Assembly (NCBI RefSeq): GCF_036588685.1
Contig: NC_086381.1
Location: 66,595,436-66,659,435, forward strand
Origin: Mytilus trossulus
Lineage: Eukaryota; Mollusca; Bivalvia; Mytilida; Mytilidae
Length of the DNA stretch: 64,000 bases
Reading direction: 5' to 3'
Program-made: the position numbers and the translations under genes
In this document: positions 35,022 through 47,876 of the stretch, piece by piece
How positions within the stretch are numbered: the first letter of the stretch is position 1
How the letters are laid out: each line of letters starts with the position of its first letter
Notes under the pieces: model-generated
The model's database searches: none
What the model saw: the letters and a program-made list of their open reading frames with translations, nothing else
What the model was told of the DNA's origin: nothing

Positions 35022-36580
35022 TTAATTATTTCCTTTTTTCCATGGTGGTTTCACCATCCAATGACGACGATTTCTATCAATGAAATAAGTGGTCGACTGA
35101 GCATCGCCCTTAAGTCCATGTATTCTATGTTCGGCATAGGTTAGACATTTACTCTTTCTCTTTGGACATTTACAGAATGTGTACGCCACGCAATATGCGT
35201 CTTTGATGCACAACCACTTGCATTCAGCTGCATCTGTGACTGCTTTACTTTTCTTAACAGGTAATCTTGATATTCCCCGAATAGCAGTTTTGTCAAGCTG
35301 CACGTAGTCTTTTATTTTAAAAGTAAATATGACACTATCCCATCTTCTTGCGCCTAATGTGGATGCCGCATGTATACCCTTTGGATTATTCTTTGTGTTG
35401 TACTTATAACAAACATGAAAGTATAAGCTGCTTCTGCTGCAGGCTGTGCAGTATGTCATTGCAAGGCAGTCTATTTCGTTTTCACAAAGATCAATGCATT
35501 CGCTAAGGCTTTTTGCCTGTGCGTTGTTGTAGTGGAAACTAATGCTTGTGTGTTTCAGCATTATACCAGGTTTGAGTGGGTCACAAGAATCGACTTGTCC
35601 TCGTTTAAGAAGATATTTGCAGTAGTCTGAAGTTGCATTTTTCATTTTGCCGGCAATTTTCTTGTGATTGACACCTAATGCTCCCATGTATTCGTCAGAA
35701 AATAATGTATGTATTGGAGACAGTTCATACTGCATAGGAACCGGGCTTTCTTTGACTGATGAAGCCCATGTCATTGCATCACCATTTGATGGCGGGGGTG
35801 CTCCAACAGTCACAGTCCTAGTTGTAACAGAGCTAGAAAACTCCGATATGTCTTTCTTTTGATTGGTGTCCATGTTAAAACCCCCGCTCACACTAAATAA
35901 TCCAGAATAACTTGCCTGAACAGCTACATTTGTACCTTTTTCTGTTTTTTTCTGGTAGTCAGATGATTTCATCGTGTGTTCGTATGTAAGACGAGCCCCA
36001 AAGGTTGTATAAGTGGGATAATGTGTACCATAGCGATGGAAAAAGTCTAGATATGTCTGTGAGTCATCTGATTTATCAAGTTTCTTAACCCATGTTAAAA
36101 ACTGTGGAGTGAAACGAGGAATATTTTCCAGAATAAGCTCAGTGTAGTAGTAAATGCACTTAGCCGTTGATATTATTTTAACATTTTCTCCTGATGACAT
36201 CTCAGAAGTTGAAGTTTTGTACCCATACGATGCTGAAAAACTGACTCCGAAAAAGCCACCGCCTTCTACTTTAGCATTGTACGATAAGGATTTCGAAAAC
36301 TCGTATTTGTTCCGAGCAGTAGAAGAAGTAAATGATGTTATACACGAGACATCAGGAACAACAACAAGTCCATGAGGTATACTGTATCTGCAGTCAGACG
36401 TTTGTTTCCCTTCACTATAGTCTGTTTTAAAGATTGGGAACGTAAATCCAGGATCGTGTCCATTGGACAGTGGATAACCCCGTAAGATGTTATATCCGAA
36501 AAATGCATAATCTATATCAGGAAATGTTTGTTTGAAATTTGTTTCTTTACAATCTTGCATCCTTAAATCATTTCTTATAC
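35022..36580 (-). CDS. Copy 1 exon 5: MACPF domain and PAN-like segments
   Basis: The minus-strand acceptor 'ctttttttag' sits just before 36580, and the frame is open to TAA at 35022. The MACPF signature appears as 'YGTHYPTYTTFGARL' at about residues 285-299 of the model, preceded by the usual N-terminal block 'GYNILRGYP' and 'DPGFTFPIF'. The paired-helix regions are rich in Ser/Thr/Lys, as expected for membrane-insertion segments. Towards the end, 'SECIDLCENEIDCLAMTYC' and 'AECKWLCIKDAYCVAYTFC' have the C-x3-C-x5-C spacing of PAN/Apple modules, known to bind protein or carbohydrate. The exon-5 product ends with a basic tail. Confidence 0.95.
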
Positions 36581-39500
36581 CTAAAAAAAGAAAATGAAGT
36601 TATTTGTAAAACCTATAAATTATTTCTGTGTGAATGGTTGTCGGTTTACGTATATGTTACTCAAGACAAAATTGACGAGACATGTTAATTTTTAAACTAT
36701 GACAAATTGTTCTTTTTATAAACATCCTGTTCACTTTGCAATTGTGTTCTGATCTGTTTAGCCAAATGCTTTCAGTTTTTCAATGAAAGGCGAATAATAT
36801 GTTACTGTTTTCTGTTCAAAATTCTACACTTCGTTTTTATAATGATGCTTGAGTTTTAATGGAAATAGTATATGTTTTCTTATGCAAATTTTGCATTATT
36901 TACTTGTCCTCTGAAGATACAAAATGCATTTCAAAGTTTGAAAAATATCATGGTTCTGTTAACATAAATTGTTACGAAACACGGATAAATAAAAAAAAAT
37001 CACGGTACTTACATCACATAGACTTGAGTGTTTAGGTAAATGTAGGATCTTTGGTTGGTTTGCTTGCTACATGTAGCTGAACGAATAAATTATTTTTAGT
37101 TAAGGTACTACTTTTTTAGGGGCCGGAGTAATTCATTTGTGATAGGTTTGTCTGAATTGTCATTATTATTTCATTCAATAACCTCTGTTCATTTAGAACT
37201 AAATTATTTACATGTTTAATTCTATTTAACATTGATTTTAATCGATTTAAAAAATATTCATATCATTATTATATGTTTGCATAGGGTAAATACTATAGTT
37301 ATGAATAAACAGAGGTTGTTGATTAAAATTATATTTACAAATCAAATACACCGACAACAGGTTTAAAAATGTTTAAATACCGTCTCTACAAATGATTTGT
37401 TCTCTGCTTAATATTGATTCTGTCCGAAAGGAAGGACGTACCTTATATAATAATTCTTTCATGGTTCAGCTAGCAAGTAAGCTAACAAAGACACTACCCT
37501 TACCAGCACACTCAAGTCCATTTGCTGTAATAACATTCGCATGTAATTAATTTTCTGTAACATGGAAGTTTATAAAAAAAATATACCAATTTTAAGGTTG
37601 AAATCCTGTCCTTTTTTGCCAGCAAGAACGTTTTTAAGTTGATCGGCATATTTTTGGTTTCCGGTTTCCTTTTCTTCTCGTTTTAGTTTCAACTCTTGAT
37701 TCCCTTCACTGAAAACATATTCATTCACTTTTTGTTAATGACATTCTCCAAAATAATGATATTAACCTTAGGCATCCATTCATTTTAATAAAATAATAGT
37801 TTTTAAGAATGTGCCGAATTAGTAGCTTCGTTTGGAAAGTTTTTTCATTTTTTTTATCATTTTGATCATATACAATGTAGTGATGGCTAATCTTGCGTCA
37901 ACTCCTTTATATTGATGTAAGATCTGCGACGATTAAGAACTTGATATTATACATACACACTGATAGATATCACATTATTGTTATTTAGTCCATTCCAGCA
38001 AAAGCAGTCACTAAGACATCTTCCTGTTTCGGTCAGGTGTCGCGGAAATAAGGGTCATCAGTAATGAGTTGAGACAGGGAAAAGTTTAGAAAGTGAATAT
38101 TTGAAATGTTGATAGATCATGATCCATTTCTGTAAGACACACATTCAAGTCATAAAAAAGCTTTGTCATGAAAAAGTTCTGTAATTTCAGAACTTATCCG
38201 GATTGGAATGAATAGCGATACGATGTATTGTGTAAGAATGTACATGTACACTGACCTCTTAATTGTTTAATATATTTATAAAAAAGACAACAGTAGTATA
38301 CCGCTGTTCAATAGTCATAAATCGATTTAACTGAAACAGATCCGGGTCACAAACCACAACCGAGGGAAACACTTTGAATATAAGAGGAAAACAAAGGAAC
38401 AACAGAAACATTGAACTGTCACAAAAACAAACGCCAATATACATGTACATAGACTATTTGATAACAACTGCCATATTTCTGACTTGGTACAGAACATTTT
38501 ATGAACAAAATGGTTGATTCAACTTGGTTTTATGGCGCTCAAACCTCCATCATATATGGCAATGTTAAAAATATCGCTAAAATGACAACATTTCCTGACA
38601 GGAATACAGTACAAATAAACGCAAGAACACTCAGGACAGAGACATACATAAATAAATAATATAATAGTACATTACAATATATAAACCACATATATATAAC
38701 AACGGACACCTCCTATGTTGACCAACAATAGAATTATGAACTTTGCGTCACACGAATGTATCAACGCCACAAAAAGTGACGTCACATGTAAATTTCTAAA
38801 AAATAGAATATAAAATATGTGTATTTAATTTCAATCACTTGTATTTACCTGCATGGTTTTACCATTATCTTATAATATTTAAGACGGAATGTTTCTTTTT
38901 TATCTAGTTATTTAGGACTGTAAAGGTGTTGACTAATGTGCATTTTACGATGAATCGCAAAATATACATGTGCTTCAGTCAACGCTATTACAACTCAAAT
39001 AAACTACAAACAAGGCATTCAAAATTGATTAATTCAGCACTCATAAACGTGTTAATCACTGTCGCAAGCCATGAGCCGTAAGGTCTGTATTATTTTCATC
39101 TTCGTCCTTCATTCCATGTTTGATAGTTGTCTCATAGCCATTCGGTGAGCCCAGTTTTTCTTTTAATTTTCTAAAGTTCGTACTAGTTAATTATTTGTTT
39201 TCAAACACTATGATAAATATTGAGAGTTTCGGACAAAAAGATAAATTTCGAACAAAATGCAAAAAGGACAAAAAAGCAACTGACCAAAAGAGAATGTTTT
39301 GGACAACATTTTTTTTTCTGACAAAACAAAATTGGACAATGCTAAAAGGACAAAATGCAAAAGTTTCGAACAAAAAGTCGTAGAATAAGCACTTTTGAAT
39401 TACAATATTTTGTTCGCACTGGTTTCGTTCTTGCTAAAAGCAGTATAAATATACTATTGTATCATCATAAAGAACAAAATTTCAACTTTCTCTAGAATGA

Positions 39501-42162
39501 AGAGGACTTTTTAGTGCGAAATTGATTGACTTGTATCGAAAGAACAAAATAATATATCAGACATACACAAAGCAAATATTCCTGTTAAAAAGTAAATTGC
39601 GATTTTGTTTCACACTCATCAATCTTTTATCGATTAAAATTTCACATGTTTACGTTTTTTATTCAGACTTTCACTATATACAAATGACAATTGATAATGA
39701 TAGTATGATATACCTTGTCGTCTTCATTTTACGAGTTGTGAAAACAGAGAGGCAAACCAACATTCCCGTAAATAGTAGGACCAATATGATCTTTTTACAA
39801 GACATAAGCACCTGTTCAGTGAAGAAAAAAATAATATTATAGTAAATTGAAGTATTTTGAGGATGTATCACTATTTCAAAAAGACCCTTCTACTCCCGAG
39901 AAAATGATTGAGGAGTTACAAACAACTATGCTGATTATAGGCAAACGAACTCGTTCCCCGCCTTTTTTTAAATTACATAATAAATGCCAAATTAAAGATA
40001 TCACAATTAATCAAATATTATTTTCAGCAATCTTATTGAATGGGTAAGTGTTGTTGTTTAATTGCACTTTCACTTTGGCCATTGACCGAAAAGCTCGAAG
40101 TTGAACGTTATCAAATATGACAGGTAGTAGCAGACACTACATAAAATAACATGGAGATCAGTATAAATACAAGTAGACATCAGCATGACAGCAAGTCAAC
40201 GAAACAAAACATGATACAATAAAACTGACTTTTATACATTAATCTGAATAAGATAATTTTGCTAACATATTTTTCAAATTTAGAGGTTCACAACCGAATA
40301 TGTACCGGGTCAATGTAAAAGATCCCAGGTCATCGCCATATATACACTTAAAATATATGCCAGTGAACGTAATGATATTAACTAATCATTTTGAAATTGG
40401 TTTGGCATTCATTAATGTATCTAGGTTGGTGACTATGAAACTGTTTTACAATCATATTTATAACAAATCCGTTTCAAGAGTATGACATTTCATTTGTTTG
40501 TTTTGAGTATAAAGAAAATTAAACTCGGGCTATTTTTTTTTACAACAGATGCAAAATTATAATGACTCTAAAAGTTAAGATAACTATACCACCTACTTCC
40601 CTACTTAAATAACGCTTTATATGTGTACCTGTGATATTATAATAAGAGATTAGGAACTGATAATAACTGGCTTACGAAAAGTGGCCGTTTTTTTCTGTTG
40701 ACGCACACAGTCTCGCTCATTTAGTAGATCATGTAACTCCTAGTGTGTCTTTTCTTGGTTTAGATATTCAAATCGGATACGGAAGACCAGTATTTTGACC
40801 TTAGGCAAAGAAATGAACGAATAAACACGTAATCATATTTGACTTATTTGCAAATTAAACATTTGATATAATTAAACATTGTAATTTCAAAACCAACTAC
40901 AAAGGACATACGTACATTTTTCCTTCTGTCGATAATGTTATTACTGATCTTATCTTCAGCTTCTCCATTTTCTATGTTGTACCGCTCTGTGATAGAAGAC
41001 AAAAACTAATCGTAAGATCAATGAAGAAAAAACAGACGGTTTTATTAGATATAAAGAAATAAAAACCAAATGTCATAATGATTATTAGATAAATCAAAAC
41101 TCAATATAGATATCAGTGGTAACATTTTTAAGCAAGACGCGCTTTTTGTCCACACAAAGACTCATCAAATACACTCAAGATTAAGAAAGTTAAAAGCCCG
41201 AATAATCTTTCAAGTATTTTTCACGTGAGATATTTAGTGCAATGAGTCGCAGAGATCTAATTTTGATATGCATACATCAGAATTTTAAATTACTATTAGT
41301 ATTTAGTAACTAGGGAATGTAAACATTTTATACATGTAGTTGTTCAGTGTCAGATTGATGATCTCTTTATCATCAAATATTGATTGCGCAAAAATGAACA
41401 GTCTCAATAAATAAACTGAAATTTTATGTTAAAGGAACCCCCACTTTTTATTATTACACGTTGGAACACATGCTTGTTTTTAGTTCCTGCAGCACACTTT
41501 CAACCTCTTTATAACATTAACAGTTCCATTATTGTTAAACATGTTTAAAATAATGATTGTATTAGATAGCTACGAAATATTAGAATGAGTATGGAGTAAA
41601 TATCCTTCGTCTACTTGTTTTCAACATCTGAGGAATATTTTTATCTTTTACAAAACGACTAATGTACATACTTATTATTCCAGTGGACGGTTTAAATGTT
41701 ATTCTGATATTTTTAAAACTTTTGTATACTTTTTTTTTATTGTGAAGCATCTAAGGCAAGTCTTTTTACCAAAAAACAGCAAAAGTATGTGTTGTCATGT
41801 TTGTAAACATGACATAAGTCTAAATATAAAATTGACCATGCAAATGCAAAGTAAATAACAGCACTAGCTATATTCGATGTACAATTTCATCAAAGTCGAA
41901 GTCTACGTACATTGCACTAAGCTCGTATGGTGAAACATTGAGTTTTATTCGTTCAAGTATCTGTACCATTGGTTTGGAGTATCTTTATAATAATAATAAT
42001 AATAAAATAACATTGAAAATGATAATGATGATAAGAATATAATAAATATTTAAAGGCACATAAATGAAAAATTAAGTGATGTGTTTAAAAGACAGTAACT
42101 TATGTAAATATGAAAGGTAAGAAAATGGGGTGTGGTTGAAATATCTTACCAAGCCTATACAT
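35022..42162 (-). CDS. MACPF-PAN protein gene, copy 1 (five-exon model, 620 residues)
   Basis: Coding exons in order of transcription: 42150-42162, 40916-40986, 39714-39811, 37587-37708 and 35022-36580. Each junction has GT and AG on the minus strand, and the total, 1863 nt, is a whole number of codons. The model comes from matching the second copy at 52240-58646, which has the same exon order, phases and, for exons 3 and 4, the same lengths. The product should have a ~35-residue N-terminal tail, a membrane helix at about residues 36-53, a ~50-residue linker, a MACPF domain at about 110-415 and two PAN/Apple-like segments at about 455-590. MACPF proteins form pores (perforin, complement C9, some sea anemone toxins) but some act otherwise. 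With an uncleaved anchor this would be a surface or vesicle protein exposing its MACPF domain outside. A defence role is inference. Confidence 0.85.
37587..37708 (-). CDS. Copy 1 exon 4: linker
   Basis: 122 nt, with acceptor 'ttttcag' before 37708 and donor GTATAT after 37587. It encodes a charged, Lys/Glu-rich linker ending in 'NVLAGKKGQDFN', which copy 2 shares exactly at 54442-54563. It lies between the membrane helix and the MACPF domain. Confidence 0.85.
38270..38560. repeat. Interspersed repeat family E, copy in intron 3 of MACPF copy 1
   Basis: Contains 'gtataccgctgttcaatagt', 'accgagggaaacactttga', 'ataacaactgccatatttct' and 'cttggtacagaacatttta', matching 10190-10440. Copy 2 lacks it, which partly explains the longer intron here. 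Confidence 0.65.
39714..39811 (-). CDS. Copy 1 exon 3: transmembrane segment
   Basis: 98 nt, with acceptor 'cttcactgaacag' before 39811 and donor GTATAT after 39714. The translated core 'IILVLLFTGMLVCLSVF' is long enough to span a membrane and is preceded by Lys-Lys. An ATG inside the exon (39805) could mimic a start with a signal peptide, but copy 2 has ACC at that codon while keeping the acceptor, so the exon is internal. Confidence 0.85.
40916..40986 (-). CDS. Copy 1 exon 2: N-terminal cytoplasmic tail
   Basis: 71 nt, with acceptor 'ttctatcacag' before 40986 and donor GTACGT after 40916. It encodes a hydrophilic, charged stretch ('GEAEDKISNNIIDRRKN') with no signal peptide character. The match to copy 2 exon 2 (56950-57011) is modest (both end in an acidic-then-basic run), and copy 1 has three extra codons. 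Confidence 0.8.
42150..42162 (-). CDS. Copy 1 exon 1: start codon and four codons
   Basis: An ATG at 42162-42160 is followed by three codons and one base, then GTAAGA. The equivalent 13-nt stretch with the same donor is found in copy 2 at 58634-58646 (Met-Tyr-Arg-Leu versus Met-Tyr-Arg-Phe). The leftover base fits the phase of exon 2 in both genes. An AG lies 2 nt upstream of the ATG, so this may be a micro-exon reached from the conserved block at 46802. Confidence 0.65.
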
Positions 42163-42279
42163 TCCTAAGTCTTTAGTAGTAATGCATATATTCGTCCTGG
42201 AATTATGTAAAAAAAATGTACACATGCATTACCGGGCGCCGAATGGGACTCTTGTGGTTTTGTTCTCGAAATTCAAATT

Positions 42280-42990
42280 GTACGGACAAAAGTGACTTTT
42301 GTTCAACAAAATGAGTTCAGTTTAAAAAAAATTGTAGCATACTTTAAATTTAAAATTTGGTCGTACAAAATTATCTTTCAGTGGACAAAAGTCACTTTTG
42401 TCATGACAAAATTCATTTTTGTTACACAGACTTGACTTTTGTAACCTAATTTGTATGCAAATTAGTTTAGTTTCGATTCTGTGAACTAATTTGAATACCA
42501 AATTGAGTTTTGTTACACAAAATTGACTTTTGTGAGACACAATTTTGTCGTCAGAAAAATGAACTTTGTTGTCGTCACAAAATTGACAAAATTGAATTTT
42601 GTCTCAAAAAAAATTAAAAAAAATGAATTTTGTCTCACAAAATTGAATTTTTTCACACAAAATTGAATTTTGTCTAACAAATGTCAATGTTGTCTAACAA
42701 ATGTCAATTTTGTCTAACAAATGTCAATTTTGTCTAACAAGTGTCAATTTTGTCTCACAAAATTAAATCTTATCTAACACAATTGACTTTTGTGATTTAA
42801 TGTCCATATCAGGTAACAAAAGTCAATTGTGTATGCAAATAATTTATATTTGCATACCTTTTAGACAAAATTGACTTTTGTCATGACAAAAATGAATTTT
42901 GTCTACAAAAATAAGTTCTCATAAAACAAGTCTGTATCACATAGTTTTTGAAGACAACAATGATTTTGTCATGACAGAATTGAATTGCGT
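42280..42990. repeat. Palindromic ~20-bp tandem array upstream of MACPF copy 1
   Basis: Variants of 'acaaaagtcacttttgt' and 'tttgtctaacaaatgtcaat' recur about every 20 bp, clearest at 42640-42770. Each unit has ACAAA and TTTGT in mirror arrangement, so the array can fold in many ways. It starts about 120 bp upstream of the proposed start codon. Confidence 0.8.
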
Positions 42991-43880
42991 ACAAAACTAC
43001 AAGAAATCCAATGGGCGCCCTGTATGCATAACATAATACAAATTAGTTTTGGAAATAAACATACCAACATTGTTCTTCTGTTAAGGTAAAGTATCTGTTT
43101 TTCTTGTCTACATTGTTGCAAGGTGTAAAACGACGAGTTCTATTTCAATTGAACATGTCGATGTACAGTATATATATATCGGACTTCTAAATATCTAATA
43201 TTATCATTACCCCAAAAATATTCACAGCAATAATATATGATATCTTACTAAATATGATTGTGACATTTTCAGAAATGGCCATCTTAAGTGAAAAAAATAA
43301 ATACAGTTGCTATACATTACCAGATATATTTAAAAACAAACAATTGATTGAATAGCTGAAATTATACCGCCTTTTTTAAAAAAAAATACCAGCTGCAAAC
43401 ACCACTTTATCAGACACAGGTTAGTTTTCAGAGAAATCAACAAAAGCATCCACTTACATATATCTATACATCGCCTTATCAATTAATACGAAAACATTTT
43501 AATACCACTCCCTTAAAAGACCATACAGTACAATAAATCCAGAAATACCCGACTCTGAACAAAATGTTTAAATAGACATAATTGAAATCAAAACAAATCT
43601 TTAAGTATAAAATTAAGACAAGAAGGCAAATTAGTATTCTTTATTCTCTATCAAATTAGAAAACCAATAAAATATTTTGAGTGTCAAAAGGGATGCATTT
43701 GTTTTGTGTCAGGAAAGCTTTGTGTCTTAATTTTATATCATAACATTTTGATACAACTAAATGTTTATCATTTAAGCTACAACTTTAACTCTTATTTATA
43801 AGTTTGCCAATTCTTTTATCGATATATAATTATATGATACATTTCATGATATCTCTCAATGTATTTTAGTTGCTGGTATT
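42991..43880. other. AT-rich intergenic DNA
   Basis: No gene or known repeat recognised. Confidence 0.4.
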
Positions 43881-43887
43881 ATACCGC

Positions 43888-45095
43888 AGTCCCAATAGGC
43901 AACGATCGCACTACGATCTGTCAATAAAAGGCAAATTTTGATAATCGTAGTACGGTCGTGTATACGTAGATCGCAGCAAGGTCGTATCACGGTCGTTGTG
44001 AGGTCTTTAAGATCGTAATGAGCGTGGCCAACTTTGAGCTTGTTCAAACAGTCATAGTGCAGTCGTGGCGAAATTAGGTCGTAGTAAGATCGCAAAGGTC
44101 GCTGTACCATCGCAGCGAAAACGTCAGCGTGATTCTAATCGGGGAGACTGCACTTCGATCTCACAGCGACGTTATTACGACCTCACTACAACCATCACGT
44201 TCTCACCGCGACCCAACTACGCTTCCACTTTGACTATAGATCGTAGTCTGTATGTAGTTCTTGTCCATTTTCTCTAACGGCATCCATGCTTCTCGATTAT
44301 ATAGGTCAGATCGTTGTTTTTCCAGTTTGAAAGGTTTTACACTAGTAATTTGTGGGGCCCTTTATAACGTGCTGTTCGGTGGGAGCCAGGACTCCGTGTT
44401 CAAGGCCGTACCTAGCCTTTAATGGTTTACTTTTATAAATTGTTATATCGATTGAGAGTTGTCTCATTGGCACTCATACTAAATCTTCCTATATCTATTG
44501 ACACATCTGTGTCATCTCTTCTATCGTTCATTTGTGCTTTATGGACACGCAAAAGGTTGTAATTAATAATTTAGGTTGGATTGGTGGGTCCAAAATCTCT
44601 GCTTAATCTGAATTCGTTACTATCAGAGCTTCCTCTTCCTTTACATCAATCCCTACCACCACGCCCACGTGTTCTAGAGGATTTTGGTGGCTTGACTTTA
44701 TTGTTTGCCAGAAATCTTTATATTAATCAGATATAGAAGGAATATAATTGTATTGATATGATGTAATTAGTAAGATCGCGATATGAACGCAGATAAAGCG
44801 TGGTAAGATCGTGTTGCAATCGGATGACTCGTGGTATGGTCGTAGTGAGAAAGTGATGAGCGTAGAAAGATCTTGATAAGCGTATATAAGTTCGCAGAAT
44901 AAGCGCAATAAGAACGTGGTATAATCGTAGCGGGATCGTTGTAGAAGCGTAATGAGGACGTAGTAGCATCGTGAAATCAACGACAATTTACATTTTTATG
45001 CCATTCATTCCGCGACCTAGTGATCACCACGATCTGAATTTATTTTAGATCGCGGTGAGCGTAGTGCGATCGTGGTCTAGTGGGAATGGGGCTTA
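43888..45095. mobile_element. CpG-phased TIR element, copy 1
   Basis: The left end 'agtcccaataggcaacgatc' is answered by the right end, which in complement reads 'cccattcccactagaccacg' and then 'atcgcac'. The interior is full of short words such as 'gatcgtagt' and 'cgtggtgag' with CG about every 10 bp, unlike the CpG-poor surroundings. A family A fragment (44297-44503) is embedded in the middle. No transposase. Confidence 0.65.
44297..44503 (+). repeat. Family A fragment inside CpG-phased element 1
   Basis: Reads 'ttacactagtaatttgtggg', 'gccctttataacgtgctgtt', 'aaggccgtacctagccttta' and 'gttgtctcattggcactcat'. Confidence 0.7.
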
Positions 45096-45117
45096 ATATA
45101 AAAAGATATAATACACA

Positions 45118-46526
45118 AGTCCCACTAGGCCACAATCGCACTACGATCTGCGAAAAAAATGCAAATTTTGATGATCGTAGTACGATCTTGTAGATCGCAG
45201 TAAGGTCGTAGCACGGTCGTGGTGAGGTCTTCAATATCGTGATGAGCGTGGCCAACTTTGAACATGTTCAAAACAATCGTGGTGCGGTCGTGATGAAAAC
45301 AGGTCGTAGTAGAAGCGTAGTGAGAGCGCACTTAGGTCGTGGAAAGATAGCAAAGGTCGCTGTGCCATCGTAGCGAGAGCGTAGCAATAGCGTGGTTCTA
45401 TTCGGAGACACTACGCTACGATCTCACAGCGACATTATTACGACCTCACTACGACCATCATGTTCTCAACGTGACCCAACTACGCTTCCACTACGACCAT
45501 GCTACGTTTACACCACGCTGTTCAAGATCACAGTACGATTCTAGCACGCCCTTGCAGTCCTCATCACGCTCTTCTTACGACCTCACTACTTTCATACTAC
45601 GACTTTCATTCTTAATGTCATTTTCACATAACATATATGAAATCTCCCAAGGCTTTTGTTTGTCTGTTTGTAATAAGGACTTCTTGTCCATTTTCCCAAC
45701 CATGCTTCTCGTTTTTATATAGATAAGACAGTTAGGTTTCCTGTTTGCATGGTTTTACACTTGTAATTTATAGTTTGCTGTTCGATGTGAGCCAATGTTC
45801 CGAGTTGAAGGCCGTACTTTGACCTAGAATTGTTTACTTGTATTTATTGTTACTTGGATGGAGAGTTGTCTCATTGACTCATACCACATCTTCCTTTATC
45901 TACTTATATTGACACATGTGTGTCATCTCTGCTATCGTTCACTAGATGTCGTCGTTTGAGCTTGATGAACCAGCAATAGGTTGTAATTTATGTTGCATTG
46001 GTCGGTCCGTCATCTCTGCTGGATTAGAACTCGTTACTATCAGAACTCCCTTTGCCTCTACATCAACACGTGTTCTAGTAGATTTTGGTGGCATGACTGT
46101 ATTGTTTCAGAGAAATCTACGTATTAATCAGAAATATAAAGATTGGAACTGTATTGATATGGAACACGCTGTTTACGTTTTTGCTGATAACGTAGTAAGA
46201 TCGCGGTATGAACGTAGTATAATCGTGGTAAGAACGTGCTAAAAGAGCGGTAGAAACGGGGTAAGATCGTGTTGCAAGCGGATAACGCGTGGTATGGTCG
46301 TAGTGAGAACGTGATGAGCGTAGTGAGGTCGCAGACTAAGCGCGGTGAGAACGTCTTATAATCGTAGCGCGATCGTTGTAGAAGCGTAATGAGGACGTAG
46401 AAGCATCTTGCAGTCAATGGAATTTTACATTTTTATGCCGCTCATACTGCGACCTAACCACGATCTGAATTAATTTTAGATCGCGGTGAGCGTGGTGCGA
46501 TCGTGGTCTAGTGAGACTGGGGCTTA
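45118..46526. mobile_element. CpG-phased TIR element, copy 2
   Basis: The left end 'agtcccactaggccacaatc' pairs with the right end, which in complement reads 'ccccagtctcactagaccac' and then 'gatcgcac'. Same internal word use as copy 1, and again a family A fragment in the middle (45718-45903). It lies head-to-tail about 20 bp after copy 1, so both arose by tandem duplication of an element that already carried family A. Confidence 0.65.
45718..45903 (+). repeat. Family A fragment inside CpG-phased element 2
   Basis: Reads 'atagataagacagttaggtt', 'tgaaggccgtactttgacct' and 'tggatggagagttgtctcat'. It occupies the same relative position as the fragment in element 1. Confidence 0.7.
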
Positions 46527-46801
46527 AGATGTGGAAGTATTGTCGCTGTATTTATAATCAACAAAATACAAGAATAGCAAGGATGTAACAACGTGGCTTT
46601 AATTAAATAATACAAACATGTATTAAGCTATTGTATCATCATAGGTGTTACATATATGTTATCAGTCGATATAATTTTGGGAGATTACTGCCAAGTTCAT
46701 AACCTGTCATTTGACCTAAAGTGCAATGAATTATTTGTTTAATTGTCTATGTTCGCAATGTATAGCTTATTAATTAATATTGAACAAATATATTAACATA
46801 C

Positions 46802-46960
46802 CGATATATTGGAGCCGGTCTTTTGGAATATATTTTATTGATTGTAAGTTAGCAATAACAAAAATGACAATGTTGCATGCTGCCATGTTTCAACAGCTGC
46901 AATCTATAGTTATTAAATTTCTGACAATTCGATATTGTGTTGGCTTAGTGTAGATTTGAT
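46802..46960 (-). other. Conserved upstream block with splice donor (candidate 5' exon, MACPF copy 1)
   Basis: About 160 bp matching 62790-62960, both ending in 'atatatcg' followed by the donor GTATGTTA on the minus strand. It lies 4.6 kb upstream of the proposed start codon (4.1 kb in copy 2). In this copy an ATG at 46886 leads an open frame of 28 codons whose phase would fit exon 2, but copy 2 has stops in that frame, so an untranslated first exon is more likely. Confidence 0.5.
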
Positions 46961-47876
46961 ATACTTTTTGTATTGTAACTTAAATGAATTTAAAACTATC
47001 GATCCCTTGCAATATAGATACATTTTGTAAATCTTATTTCTTTTAAACAAAGACCGAACACTTATGGTCATTTCAAACAAACAATATAAATATCTTCGTG
47101 TTGTAAGTATAAAGAAACGTCTTCGCGTGTTTTTTTTATCCAGAGAAATTTCCACGTATGAATATGACCAAAGCATGTTATATCAAAATCGATAATCCAA
47201 AATTTTTAAAGAAAATTTTCTAATGGTGTTGGCCTTATAATGTATTTCATGCATACGAAATATACGTTCATTTTGTTGGAAAATCCTGCAATATGTTTTT
47301 AAATTGAGACACCTCAACATTGGTCATTCGTTAGGTCAATGATGACTTTCAAAAGACAAAATGGACCCTTGTCAACAAACATAGAGATTTCTGCAAATGT
47401 ATACAAATCACTTACATATAGCACCTTACAATATACTTTTGGTAAATTTTAGTCCCATTCGTGACCGTACACAGAGCTAGAATATATCTGATTTGATAAT
47501 ATTTTTGGTTCCTGACACAAGTTTTTAATACCGTAGTTGAAAGTGAAGCTTGTGAAATGAAAATGTTACACCAGAATTTTCTTTTGTCTATCATGGAAAT
47601 ATGTTTAAATTGATATAACTTGGTAGCAACTCTTGTTACTCAAATTCAATATAATGATAAATAAAGTATAACAAAAATACCCAACTCAAAGGTAAATTCA
47701 AAAAGATGGAAGTCAATAGATACAGATGAAAATCAAACGTTATCAACCTCGTCAACAATAATATCACATCATACATCTTCGGATTTCAAATGTTTGGCTT
47801 TGAGCGTTCCTGATGAAGGTAAATCCAGAAAAACGCTTCGGACGCTATAAAACGAGTTTTCCATCTTTATTAATTG
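46961..47876. other. AT-rich intergenic DNA
   Basis: No gene recognised. A short phrase near 47665-47700 ('ataacaaaaatacccaactc') recurs near 63370 and is probably a minor repeat. Confidence 0.4.

Noticed and set aside
42640..42770. CRISPR-like or satellite gene array
   Set aside because: Twenty-base units without spacers; simple tandem repeat.
44723..46417. Arg/Tyr/Thr-rich open frames in the CpG-phased elements
   Set aside because: They arise from the short repeated DNA words in several frames at once; no conserved protein between the two element copies.
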